A DNA stretch of 33,896 nt from Opitutia bacterium (GTDB lineage: Bacteria > Verrucomicrobiota > Verrucomicrobiae > Opitutales > UBA953), in contig CANHZL010000006.1 in assembly GCA_947465345.1 (NCBI GenBank), positions 1 to 33,896 of the forward strand. Direction: 5' to 3'. Positions 24,222-31,027 of this stretch are shown piece after piece. How positions within the stretch are numbered: the first letter of the stretch is position 1; each line of letters begins with the position of its first letter. Position numbers and translations under genes: made by a program. The notes under the pieces are model-generated. The model saw only the letters and a list, made by a program, of their open reading frames with translations. It made no database searches and was not told the DNA's origin.

Positions 24222-24325
24222 TATAAAGGACGCATCAGTCGCGAGGGCGACTAACGGAATCAGGATTCAAACTCTCCGTACCCGACCCCAGAGTCCCGTA
24301 GCTAGGACTCTGGACTTATTTATCC
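24222..24325 (+). ncRNA. Candidate small RNA or 3' regulatory structure
   Basis: TATAAA at 24222-24227 with TTCACT 17 bp upstream could be a promoter. Downstream are two perfect hairpins: AGTCGC-GAGG-GCGACT (24237-24252) and CCAGAGTCC-N8-GGACTCTGG (24288-24313). The second is followed by the T-rich ACTTATTTAT, like an intrinsic terminator. The stretch 24075-24336 has no credible ORF. Alternatively the second hairpin ends the yhhQ transcript. No known RNA family is recognised. Confidence 0.35.
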
Positions 24326-24336
24326 CGGAAACGGGA

Positions 24337-24367
24337 AAACAGGCCGCACCACCCGTGCGGCCTGTTT
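24337..24367 (-). terminator. Terminator downstream of tRNA-Leu
   Basis: A 13-bp perfect stem, AAACAGGCCGCAC (24337-24349) against GTGCGGCCTGTTT (24355-24367), encloses loop CACCC. On the minus strand it is followed by a run of four T residues. It starts 10 nt beyond the tRNA-Leu 3' end. Confidence 0.88.
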
Positions 24368-24377
24368 CGTGTTGTCG

Positions 24378-24458
24378 TGCCCAAGACCGGACTCGAACCG
24401 GTAAGCCTTTCGGCGGCAGATTTTAAGTCTGATGTGTATACCGTTCCACCACTTGGGC
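24378..24458 (-). tRNA. tRNA-Leu(UAA), CCA not encoded
   Basis: On the minus strand the acceptor stem GCCCAAG pairs with CTTGGGC. The T arm is ACCGG-TTCGAGT-CCGGT and the anticodon loop CTTAAAA gives anticodon TAA. A long class II variable arm (CGCCGAAAGGC) is present. Discriminator A is the last encoded base; the next bases are CGA, not CCA. The outermost anticodon-stem pair appears mismatched. It is divergent from trpA. Confidence 0.93.
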
Positions 24459-24562
24459 CGACGCCTCCAAGGTGCGGACGCGCCTCGGATTGGCAACCCG
24501 GGAAAGCGGGCGACGTTCGCCTTCGCCTTGCCCTCCGGACCAAACCCGACTTCCTTCGGCAC

Positions 24563-25354
24563 ATGGATCGCTTAGCCCAGACGTTCGCCCGCTGTAAAGC
24601 CGAAGGCCGCCCGGCCTTCGTGAGCTACGTCTGCGCCGGCGACCCCGACGTCGAGACGTCCAAGGCCATCCTCCTTTCCCTGGCCAAGAACGGCGCCGAC
24701 GTCCTCGAAGTGGGCGTGCCCTTCTCCGACCCCCTCGCTGACGGCCTGACGAACCAGCTCGCCTCCCAGCGCGCGCTCGAAGGCGGCATGACCTACGACG
24801 GCCTGCTCGAGGTGCTCCGTGCGGTGCGCGCCGGCACGGACAAGCCGATCGTGCTCTATTGCTATTATAACCTGCTGTTCTCGTTCGGCCTGGACAGCTA
24901 CTGCGCCAAGGTCCGCGAAGCTGGAGCCGATGGCCTGCTCGTCCTCGACTGCCCGCCCGAAGAAGCCGAAGAACTGATCTCGGCCTCGAAGAAGCACGGC
25001 CTCGCCAATATCTTCATCGTGGCTCCGACCACGCCGCCGGCGCGTATTGGCCTCATCGCCAAGCACGCTTCGGGCTTCATCTACTACGTCTCTCGCGAAG
25101 GCGTGACCGGTGAGCGTTCCGAACTGGCCGCCAATCTTTCATCCGCCGTCGCGGAAATCCGTAAGCACACTTCCCTGCCCATCTGCGTCGGCTTCGGTGT
25201 CTCCACCGCCGCCCACGTCCAGGCCATCGCCAAGGTCGCGGATGGCGTGGTCGTCGGCAGTGCGCTGGTAAACGTCGTCGCCGCCCATAAGGATAAGAAG
25301 GGCGAAGCCGCCGCCGCCATCGGCGCGAAGGTCAGGGAACTACTCGCTAAGTAA
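24563..25354 (+). CDS. trpA: Tryptophan synthase alpha chain
   Basis: TrpA cleaves indole-3-glycerol phosphate and channels indole to TrpB. From the ATG at 24563 the product has 263 residues. Catalytic residues fall at the textbook positions: Glu49 in LEVGVPFSDPLADG and Asp60 in the same motif. Other features are VSYVCAGDPDVETS, IFIVAPTTPPARI, YYVSREGVTGER and the phosphate-binding VGFGVSTAAHV and DGVVVGSALV. The 62-residue in-frame extension runs antisense through tRNA-Leu and was rejected. No other trp genes are in the window, so this trpA stands apart from a trp operon. Confidence 0.97.
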   Translation: MDRLAQTFARCKAEGRPAFVSYVCAGDPDVETSKAILLSLAKNGADVLEVGVPFSDPLADGLTNQLASQRALEGGMTYDGLLEVLRAVRAGTDKPIVLYCYYNLLFSFGLDSYCAKVREAGADGLLVLDCPPEEAEELISASKKHGLANIFIVAPTTPPARIGLIAKHASGFIYYVSREGVTGERSELAANLSSAVAEIRKHTSLPICVGFGVSTAAHVQAIAKVADGVVVGSALVNVVAAHKDKKGEAAAAIGAKVRELLAK

Positions 25355-25360
25355 AGGGAA

Positions 25361-25537
25361 GAGGACTCGAGGTCCCGTTGACCCGAGGGCTTGAGTAAAG
25401 GGGCGATAGAGAAGGTCAAGCTGTGGCATTATCTCGTGCCCTCGGGCCAACCTGCCCTCCGGTCCTCGTGTCCTCTGGCCCTCGAGCCCTCATATTCTTG
25501 AGTCCTCGTGCCCTCCTTTCCTCGTGTCCTCGAGTCA
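25361..25537. repeat. Intergenic inverted repeat of CCTCGTGCCCT words (locus 7)
   Basis: GTTGACCCGAGGGC (25377-25390) is inverted as GCCCTCGGGCCAAC (25438-25451) with 13 of 14 matches. GACTCGAGG (25364-25372) is inverted as CCTCGAGTC (25529-25537). Between and after them, 25434-25530 is a run of CCTCGTGTCCTC / GCCCTCGAGCCCTC-type words. The same words appear at 31710-31750. It occupies the trpA-pyrB spacer and contributes the pyrB leader. Confidence 0.75.
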
Positions 25538-25616
25538 AAGGCCCTCCTTTGACGCTAATCCTTGACCAAGGGCCGTGCCTCCACACTTTCCCAATGGTCC
25601 TAACCTCGTTAGGGCC
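25534..25616 (+). promoter_or_regulatory. Stem-loop leader upstream of pyrB
   Basis: Two stems precede pyrB: GTCAAAGG-CCCT-CCTTTGAC (25534-25553, perfect 8 bp) and GGTCCTAAC-CTC-GTTAGGGCC (25596-25616, 9 bp with one G-U). A third segment, AGGGCC at 25569-25574, can pair instead with GGCCCT (25540-25545), so alternative folds exist. The second stem ends 16 nt before the pyrB ATG. There is no T-run and no PyrR gene nearby. Regulation by folding is plausible but unproven. Confidence 0.4.
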
Positions 25617-25632
25617 ACCGGAACCGCACCGC

Positions 25633-26574
25633 ATGGCCCAACAAGAAACCTGGACGAAAAAAGACCTGACCGGCATCGAGGAGCTTTCCCGCCCCGAGAT
25701 CGAACTGCTCTTCCGCCAAGCCGACCAGTTCCTGCCCGCGCTCGCGCCGGGCAAGGGCCTCGACCTGATGAAGGGTCGCACGGTGGTAAACCTCTTCCTC
25801 GAACCGAGCACCCGCACCCGCACGGCCTTCGAAATCTCGGCCAAGAAGCTCGGCGCCGAAGTGGTCTCGATCAATACGACGGCCTCCTCCCTCGTGAAGG
25901 GCGAGACCCTCCGCGACACGGCGATGAATATCCGTGCGATGGGCGTCGACGCGATCGTGATGCGCCACTCCTCCGCTGGCTCCGCCCGCTACCTTGGCTC
26001 GGTGCTCGATATCTCGGTCATCAACGCCGGCGACGGCGCCCACGAACACCCGACACAAGCCCTGCTCGACGCCTTCACGCTCCGCCAGCGCTTCGGCAAG
26101 GTCGAAGGCCTCAAGGTCACGATCCTCGGCGACATCCTGTTCAGCCGCGTCGCCCGCTCGAACATCCTCTGCCTCTCGAAACTCGGCGCACAGGTCACCC
26201 TCGCCGGCCCCGCGACCCTCGTCCCAGCCTCGCTGAAGGAAGCCTTCCCACAGGTCCGCATCGTCCATGACCTGAAGGAAGCCCTGAAGGACTGCGACGC
26301 GGTGATGCTCTTGCGCATCCAGCACGAACGTCAGACGACCACCCACTTCCCCTCGCTCGGCGAATACACCTCGCAGTTCGGCCTCAACGCCGAACGCGCC
26401 GCCTGGCTCAAGCCCGAGGCGATCGTGATGCACCCGGGCCCCATTAACCGCGGCGTCGAAGTCGAAAGCGAAGTCGCCGATGGCCCCCGCTCGGTCATCC
26501 TCGAACAAGTCCGGAACGGCGTCGCCGTCCGCATGGCCGTCCTTCACCTCTGCACTGGAGCCATCAGCCGATGA
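25633..26574 (+). CDS. pyrB: Aspartate carbamoyltransferase catalytic subunit
   Basis: PyrB condenses carbamoyl phosphate and aspartate, the committed step of pyrimidine synthesis. The 313 residues carry the carbamoyl-phosphate loop FLEPSTRTRTAFE (Ser59-Thr60-Arg61-Thr62), SSLVKGETLRDT, MRHSSAGS, EHPTQALLD, LRIQHERQ and HPGPINRGVE. Start: the ATG at 25633 fits the family; upstream in-frame ATGs at 25423 and 25593 translate leader repeats. No pyrI regulatory subunit is present. The stop overlaps the next gene's ATG (ATGA), so PyrB and the dihydroorotase-like protein are translationally coupled, as expected for subunits of one complex. Confidence 0.96.
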   Translation: MAQQETWTKKDLTGIEELSRPEIELLFRQADQFLPALAPGKGLDLMKGRTVVNLFLEPSTRTRTAFEISAKKLGAEVVSINTTASSLVKGETLRDTAMNIRAMGVDAIVMRHSSAGSARYLGSVLDISVINAGDGAHEHPTQALLDAFTLRQRFGKVEGLKVTILGDILFSRVARSNILCLSKLGAQVTLAGPATLVPASLKEAFPQVRIVHDLKEALKDCDAVMLLRIQHERQTTTHFPSLGEYTSQFGLNAERAAWLKPEAIVMHPGPINRGVEVESEVADGPRSVILEQVRNGVAVRMAVLHLCTGAISR

Positions 26575-27872
26575 ATCCCGCCGATAACTCCCCCCTCTGG
26601 ATCCGCGGCGCCCGCGTGATCGACCCCTCCGCTCAGCGCGACGAAACCAAGGGCGACGTCTTCGCCCTCGACGGGAAGTTCGTCGATAAACTCTCCGCCG
26701 CCGACCAGGCCAAGGCACGCATCATCGAAGGTCAAGGTCTCGTGGTCGCCCCGGGTTTCGTGGACCTGAACTGCCGCCTCGGCGAACCGGGTCGCACGGC
26801 CCGCGAAACGATCCGCACCGGCACCCGCGCCGCCGCCGCTGGTGGTTTCACCACCGTTGTCACGATGCCCGACTCGCTTCCCGCGGCGGACAACGTCGGT
26901 ACAATCCAGCTCCTCCGCGAGATCTGCTCGCGCGACGCCGCCGTCCGTGTACTTCCCACGGGCACCCTCACGAAAGGGCATGAAGGCAAGGCCCTCGCCC
27001 CGCTCGGCACGATGAAGAAGGCCGGCGTGGTCGCCGTCACCGACACGACCTCGGGCGTCCAGAACAACGAAATCATGCGTCGCGCGCTGGAATACGCCGC
27101 GATGTTCGACCTCGTCGTCCTCGATCATTGTCAGGACAGCAGCATGACCGAAGGCGGCCAGATGCACGAAGGCGCTTGGTCCCTCCGCCTCGGCCTCCGC
27201 GGCCTGCCCCGCGCCGCCGAAGAAGTCGTGGTCTCGAGCGACTGTCTTCTCGCCGAACTCACCAAGGCCCGCATCCACCTGCAGCACCTCTCCTCCGGCG
27301 GCTCCGCGGAAATCGTCCGTCGCGCTAAAGCGAAGAAACTCGCGGTCACGGCCGAAGTCTCCGCGCTCCACCTGCTCCTCACCGACGCAGCTCTCGCCCA
27401 CTACGGTACGAGCCTGAAGACAAATCCTCCTCTCCGCGAAGAAGCCGACCGCCTCGCGCTCATCGCTGCGCTCATCGACGGCACCATCGACGCAATCTGC
27501 TCCGACCACTCGCCTTGCACGGCCACCGAGAAGGATTGCGAGTTCGACCTCGCTCCGTTCGGCGCCGCCACGCTCGAGACGGCCTTCGCAGCCGCCCATA
27601 CGGCACTCGTCACCGACGGCCACGCCGACCTCGCCCTGCTCATCGCCCGCCTGACCCACGGTCCGGCCAAGGCCCTCGGCCTCGAAGCCGGCACGCTCAA
27701 GGCCGGAGCCCTCGCCGACCTGGTCATCCTCGACCCCAAGGCCGCCTGGACGCCCGCGCCCGCGCCCGCCGACCTCTCCTCGAAGTCCGGCAACAACCCG
27801 CTCGTCGGCCGCGCCCTCACGGGTCGCGTCCGCGCGACGTTTGTCGGCGGTCGTCAAGTCTTCGGCGCCTAA
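26571..27872 (+). CDS. Dihydroorotase-like protein, predicted non-catalytic (PyrC'/PyrX type)
   Basis: The 433-residue amidohydrolase-fold protein is homologous to class I dihydroorotase. The canonical zinc motif DxHxHxRxPG is altered: VDLNCRLGEPG (residues 64-74) has Asn67 and Arg69 in place of both His, and Gly in place of the substrate-binding Arg. Later ligand positions look partly kept: His in LDHCQD, His in LQHLSSGG and Asp in ICSDHSPC. The usual PHH after TAEV is ALH. This is the pattern of the inactive dihydroorotase that forms a structural complex with PyrB in pseudomonads. The 4-nt overlap with pyrB supports a partner role. An active PyrC should be encoded elsewhere. Confidence 0.88.
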   Translation: MNPADNSPLWIRGARVIDPSAQRDETKGDVFALDGKFVDKLSAADQAKARIIEGQGLVVAPGFVDLNCRLGEPGRTARETIRTGTRAAAAGGFTTVVTMPDSLPAADNVGTIQLLREICSRDAAVRVLPTGTLTKGHEGKALAPLGTMKKAGVVAVTDTTSGVQNNEIMRRALEYAAMFDLVVLDHCQDSSMTEGGQMHEGAWSLRLGLRGLPRAAEEVVVSSDCLLAELTKARIHLQHLSSGGSAEIVRRAKAKKLAVTAEVSALHLLLTDAALAHYGTSLKTNPPLREEADRLALIAALIDGTIDAICSDHSPCTATEKDCEFDLAPFGAATLETAFAAAHTALVTDGHADLALLIARLTHGPAKALGLEAGTLKAGALADLVILDPKAAWTPAPAPADLSSKSGNNPLVGRALTGRVRATFVGGRQVFGA

Positions 27873-27878
27873 GCGAAG

Positions 27879-28814
27879 ATGGACGACCTTGCGCAGTCCC
27901 TCGAAGCCTTCGGGGCATGGGACTGGGCATGCGTCATCATCAACCTACTCGCGGCGCTCATCGGCATCTATGCTCTGAAGTGCTGGCGCAACCTGCCCGG
28001 CAAGGTCGGCGCCCCGACGATCTCCTTGGGCGACGCCACGATGGGCCTCGGCACCGGCCTGCTCGCGTTCGGTATCATCTTCGGCGTGGTGACCCAGCTC
28101 GTCGCCCAAAGCTTCGCGACGTACTTCGGCATCTCGCAGGCGCATATTTTCACCGCGGCGTTCAGCGGCCAGCTCGCCGCAGCGGCCACGATGCTCGTCA
28201 TGGGTGCCGTCGCCCCTCGAACACTCAACTGGGCTCCTTCCGTCGAGACAGACGAGCCTAAGTTCGAAGGTTCTCCGCTCCGGCAGGCCCTCGGTACCTT
28301 CAGCGTCCCCCGCGTCCTGCTCGCGCTGCTTTCGATCTTCGCTCTCGGTCTCGCCGCCACGCTCGTTTGGAAGGGCTTCCATGTCGCCTGGGAACAGCTC
28401 TCATTGCGCGGTTGGGCCGGCCAGCCGCCCGCCGACGAGCCACAGGAAATCGTGGACGCCGTCTTGAAGACGGACGTCGATAGCTGGCGCTTCGCAACGA
28501 TCACCTTGGCGGTCGCGATCGGCGCCCCCATCATGGAGGAACTCTCCTTCCGCGGCATGATCTACCCGGGCCTGCGGCGCCTAGGCGCCGGCTCCGAACG
28601 ATACGGCCGCTGGATCGCGATTTGCATCACCGGAGCCCTTTTCAGCGCGGCGCACCAGAGCCCTTCCGCCGCCCTGCCGTTGTTCGCCTTCGGTGCCTTC
28701 ATGTGCCTGGTCCGCGACCGCTATGGGCTGCTAACCTGCATGGCCGTCCACTGTAGCTTCAACGCCTGGAACTTAGTCTGGTTGAAACTGGCCCCGAACG
28801 CCTCCACGCTCTGA
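27879..28814 (+). CDS. CPBP-family intramembrane glutamic protease
   Basis: This polytopic membrane protein of 311 residues has about seven hydrophobic segments. The CPBP (Rce1/CAAX-like) signatures are in the C-terminal half: EELSFRG with Glu220, Glu221 and Arg225, then His259 in FSAAHQ and HCSFN with His291 and Asn295. The N-terminal half carries three to four extra membrane segments and a hydrophilic loop (about 120-135). In bacteria such proteins process membrane substrates or confer peptide self-immunity; nothing here suggests a bacteriocin. It starts 6 nt after the dihydroorotase-like gene and ends 4 nt before thiL, so it belongs to the same transcript. Substrate unknown. Confidence 0.87.
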   Translation: MDDLAQSLEAFGAWDWACVIINLLAALIGIYALKCWRNLPGKVGAPTISLGDATMGLGTGLLAFGIIFGVVTQLVAQSFATYFGISQAHIFTAAFSGQLAAAATMLVMGAVAPRTLNWAPSVETDEPKFEGSPLRQALGTFSVPRVLLALLSIFALGLAATLVWKGFHVAWEQLSLRGWAGQPPADEPQEIVDAVLKTDVDSWRFATITLAVAIGAPIMEELSFRGMIYPGLRRLGAGSERYGRWIAICITGALFSAAHQSPSAALPLFAFGAFMCLVRDRYGLLTCMAVHCSFNAWNLVWLKLAPNASTL

Positions 28815-28818
28815 GGCC

Positions 28819-29781
28819 ATGGGAGCCCTGACCACCGCCGCGGACCGTTCGGTCGCCAAGCTGACCGAGGAAGAGCTCATCCGTCGCGTAGTGCAATCGC
28901 TTGCCGAAGCCGCGCCGGCCTTCCCCGAAGGACCCGGTGGCGACTGCGCCCATCTGCCAAACACCGGTGGCCGCTCCATCCGCGCAAGCACGATCGACTC
29001 GGTAATCTTGGGCCGACACTTCGACGCCGCGTGTGATGGTATCCGCGCAGGCGCCAAGCTGGTGAATCGTAATCTGAGCGACCTCGCCGCGGCGGGCGCG
29101 GTCCCCTCTGATGCTTTGCTTTCTCTCGTAATCGGCGCCGACGTCGATGCGACCTGGCTCACCGATTTCGCGCATGGTGCCGGTCGCGCCGCCGCTAAAG
29201 CTGGCCTCCGTATCGTCGGCGGCGATATCTGCCGCGGCCCGAACGGCGCCTTCATCGGCACGCTCGCCGTCCAAGGTTTCGCCCACCGCATCCTCACGCG
29301 CAAAACCGCCGCCATCGGCGACGCACTCTTCGTAACCGGACAACTTGGCGGCTCACTCTACGGTAAGCATCTGGACTTCTCCCCTCGCCTCGCCGAAGGC
29401 GAATGGCTCTGCAGCCACGGCGAAGTCACCGCGTGCACCGACCTCTCCGACGGCCTCGCCAAGGACCTTCCCGGGCTACTGGGGCCGAAACTTGATGCGC
29501 GCATCAGCGTGGCGGACTTGCCGGTCTCCGACGCCGCGAAAGCGCTTTCGAAATCAGACGGCAAGCCGGTGCTCGAACATGCCTTGCAGGACGGCGAGGA
29601 CTACGAACTCCTCTTCACGGTCAGCGAAGATCGCGCCGATCTCCTGGAATCGTCGTTCCGCAAAGCCTTCCCGCTCACGCCGCTCACGCGTCTGGGCTCA
29701 GTCGAGAGTGGTACGGGCCTCGCCCGCGACGTCGCCGACGGTGAGCCAATCAAAGTCCGCGGCTTCGGTCACTTTGCCTGA
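28819..29781 (+). CDS. thiL: Thiamine-monophosphate kinase
   Basis: ThiL phosphorylates thiamine monophosphate to the active cofactor thiamine pyrophosphate. The 320 residues show NRNLSDLAAAGAVPSDALLS, GGDICRGP, TDLSDGLAKDL and GEDYELLFTV, all standard family motifs. The N-terminal metal-binding motif, usually GDDxA, reads GGDCA (Gly41-Asp42), so the first Asp is missing. The next segment STIDSVILGRHF replaces the usual STDTLVEGVHF. The protein is therefore somewhat divergent at the active site, though the rest is intact. It is the last gene of the pyrB cluster. Its stop codon lies in a hairpin shared with the convergent neighbour. Confidence 0.92.
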   Translation: MGALTTAADRSVAKLTEEELIRRVVQSLAEAAPAFPEGPGGDCAHLPNTGGRSIRASTIDSVILGRHFDAACDGIRAGAKLVNRNLSDLAAAGAVPSDALLSLVIGADVDATWLTDFAHGAGRAAAKAGLRIVGGDICRGPNGAFIGTLAVQGFAHRILTRKTAAIGDALFVTGQLGGSLYGKHLDFSPRLAEGEWLCSHGEVTACTDLSDGLAKDLPGLLGPKLDARISVADLPVSDAAKALSKSDGKPVLEHALQDGEDYELLFTVSEDRADLLESSFRKAFPLTPLTRLGSVESGTGLARDVADGEPIKVRGFGHFA

Positions 29782-29796
29782 GCATCAGCCTGCTCA
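29779..29796. terminator. Small hairpin carrying both convergent stop codons
   Basis: TGAGCA (29779-29784) and TGCTCA (29791-29796) pair around TCAGCC. The first arm starts with the thiL stop TGA, and the second ends with the TGA stop of the minus-strand gene (29794-29796). The two coding regions are only 12 bp apart. No T-tract is present, so terminator activity is doubtful. Confidence 0.4.
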
Positions 29797-30246
29797 CATG
29801 CGGAACCGACGGATAGCCACGAACAACGCGAAAATCAGCGCGGAGGCACCAAAGGTCACCGTGACGGTCTCATAGGTGGCGAGCAGCTCAATCACCTGGT
29901 CTAGCAGTTTGATCGACTGCTTCGTGTCGCGCTCGGCAACTTCCAAAGCGCTCGTCGCCGCCGTGGCGGTCACTTCGACGTTCTTGTTGTCTGATTTCGT
30001 GCCCTTGTCCGTGAAGAGCACGACCCCCGTATCGACGGACTTCATCGCGCTCTTGTAGGCTTCGAAAGAGGACTGGATACTCACGGTCGTTTCCTTCACA
30101 CGCTTGGTGGTATCGCGTAGCTCGTGGCTAAACCAGAGGCCGGCCAGGGAGACGAGTAACGTCACAACGGCCATGCCGACGATGCCAATCTCGGCTTGGA
30201 TGAGCTTGTTCTTGGCGGATCGACCGCGGCTACGCTGGGCGCACAT
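29794..30246 (-). CDS. Two-TM coiled-coil membrane protein of unknown function
   Basis: I do not recognise this 150-residue protein. It has a basic N-terminus, a first hydrophobic helix at about 20-42 (GIVGMAVVTLLVSLAGLWFS), and a charged, partly coiled-coil middle at about 43-125 (ELRDTTKRVKETTVSIQSSF). A second hydrophobic helix lies at about 127-146 (TVTFGASALIFALFVAIRRF). The topology suggests that both ends are cytoplasmic and the middle is periplasmic. It starts 12 nt after the holin-like gene and is probably co-transcribed with it. The layout vaguely resembles methyl-accepting or secretion-accessory membrane anchors, but no domain can be named. Confidence 0.65.
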   Translation of the reverse strand: MCAQRSRGRSAKNKLIQAEIGIVGMAVVTLLVSLAGLWFSHELRDTTKRVKETTVSIQSSFEAYKSAMKSVDTGVVLFTDKGTKSDNKNVEVTATAATSALEVAERDTKQSIKLLDQVIELLATYETVTVTFGASALIFALFVAIRRFRM

Positions 30247-30258
30247 GAGGTGGGTTGG

Positions 30259-30852
30259 TTAAAGGTTAAGGGAGGACTGACCGTCGTCGGGTTTCTTGGC
30301 GCGCGGCTTCTTTTCGGGCGCCTTCTTGGCGGCAGGCTTCTTGGCGGCAGGCTTGGCCGCGGCGGCTTTTTTCGTCGGCACCTTAATAAGTGCGGATTTC
30401 TTGGCGGCCGAACGACGGCGGCGCTTCGGCTTCTTCTTCCGTGAAAATAGATTCTGCCAGGCCGACACCCGCTTCTTGTCCTTGAAGCCGAGCTTCTTGC
30501 GAATGGTCACGGAGAGCCAGTCGACGAGTTCAGGGGCGACCGCGCCGCAAAGTCCCTGAACGATGGCCTTGTTTAAGGCCGAGAGCTCCCACTGGAACGT
30601 GACGAAGTAGGCGATGACCGCGAAGATTGCGGCGGCGATGACGTGCCGGAGCGAGCGCTGCCAACTGGCGTCGGCGGCCTCGTCGACGAGCAGGCGGCCG
30701 ACCATTGCGGCGGCGCCGATGAGCGACACGATCCAGCCACCCGACTTGAAGGCCAGCACGGCGGCCTGAAAGTTATTCATCACCGCCTGAGGCAGCTTCG
30801 CGGCGCCACCTTCCGCGGCGGCGGCTTCGGCCAGGAACGAGGCAAGGGTCAT
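30259..30852 (-). CDS. Holin-like membrane protein with histone-H1-like Lys/Ala tail
   Basis: From the ATG at 30850-30852 the protein has 197 residues. An amphipathic N-terminus is followed by hydrophobic segments at about 38-57 (GGWIVSLIGAAAMVGRLLV) and 71-88 (VIAAAIFAVIAYFVTF). A third, weaker segment contains QGLCGAVAPELVDWLSVTI, similar to the Gly-Pro-Glu-Leu-Asp ending of phage holin superfamily III proteins. Residues about 130-190 are a Lys/Ala/Pro tail (KKAAAAKPAAKKPAAKK) like histone H1 or Hc1/AlgP, expected to bind nucleic acid or anionic polymer on the cytoplasmic side. The 47-residue extension to 30993 was rejected. No endolysin or phage structural genes are nearby. Function unknown. 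Confidence 0.65.
   Translation of the reverse strand: MTLASFLAEAAAAEGGAAKLPQAVMNNFQAAVLAFKSGGWIVSLIGAAAMVGRLLVDEAADASWQRSLRHVIAAAIFAVIAYFVTFQWELSALNKAIVQGLCGAVAPELVDWLSVTIRKKLGFKDKKRVSAWQNLFSRKKKPKRRRRSAAKKSALIKVPTKKAAAAKPAAKKPAAKKAPEKKPRAKKPDDGQSSLNL
30322..30351. repeat. 15-bp tandem duplication in the Lys/Ala tail
   Basis: CTTCTTGGCGGCAGG occurs twice back to back (30322-30336 and 30337-30351), followed by a partial third copy. It encodes the PAAKK units of the tail, so the tail can vary in length by slippage. Confidence 0.85.
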
Positions 30853-30953
30853 GCGCGATCCTCCCCGACCCGGAGGCCGTCTCCCGCTCGGCGGGGACTG
30901 GATGGATGATGGCGACGCAAGGCGAAGGACCCCCGGGGTGACGGCAAGCAAAA

Positions 30954-30987
30954 GGGGGAGGGTTAGCCTTGCGCCGAGACCCTCCCC
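30954..30987 (-). terminator. Hairpin between the DUF5069 gene and the holin-like gene
   Basis: GGGGAGGGT (30955-30963) and ACCCTCCCC (30979-30987) form a perfect 9-bp stem around a 15-nt loop. On the minus strand it is followed by CTTTT. It may terminate the DUF5069 transcript, or lie at the 5' end of a transcript starting near 30993. Confidence 0.45.
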
Positions 30988-30999
30988 TCTCAACCCCTA

Positions 31000-31005
31000 A
31001 TTATA
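31000..31005 (-). promoter_or_regulatory. Candidate -10 box in an AT-rich island
   Basis: The minus strand reads TATAAT at 31005-31000, inside the AT-rich stretch 30998-31020 (with palindromic TATCGATA-like core), which stands out in GC-rich surroundings. It precedes the holin-like gene by about 150 bp. A -35 match (TTGAGG at 31031-31026) is 20 bp away, longer than usual. Confidence 0.35.
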
Positions 31006-31027
31006 TCGATAATATTAAAAACCCGCC

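Noticed and set aside
26544..27857. 437-codon minus-strand frame opposite the dihydroorotase-like gene
   Set aside because: It is a GC-rich antisense shadow with low-complexity composition and no motifs.
28759..28830. TPP riboswitch before thiL
   Set aside because: thiL starts 4 nt after the CPBP gene; no THI-box sequence is visible.
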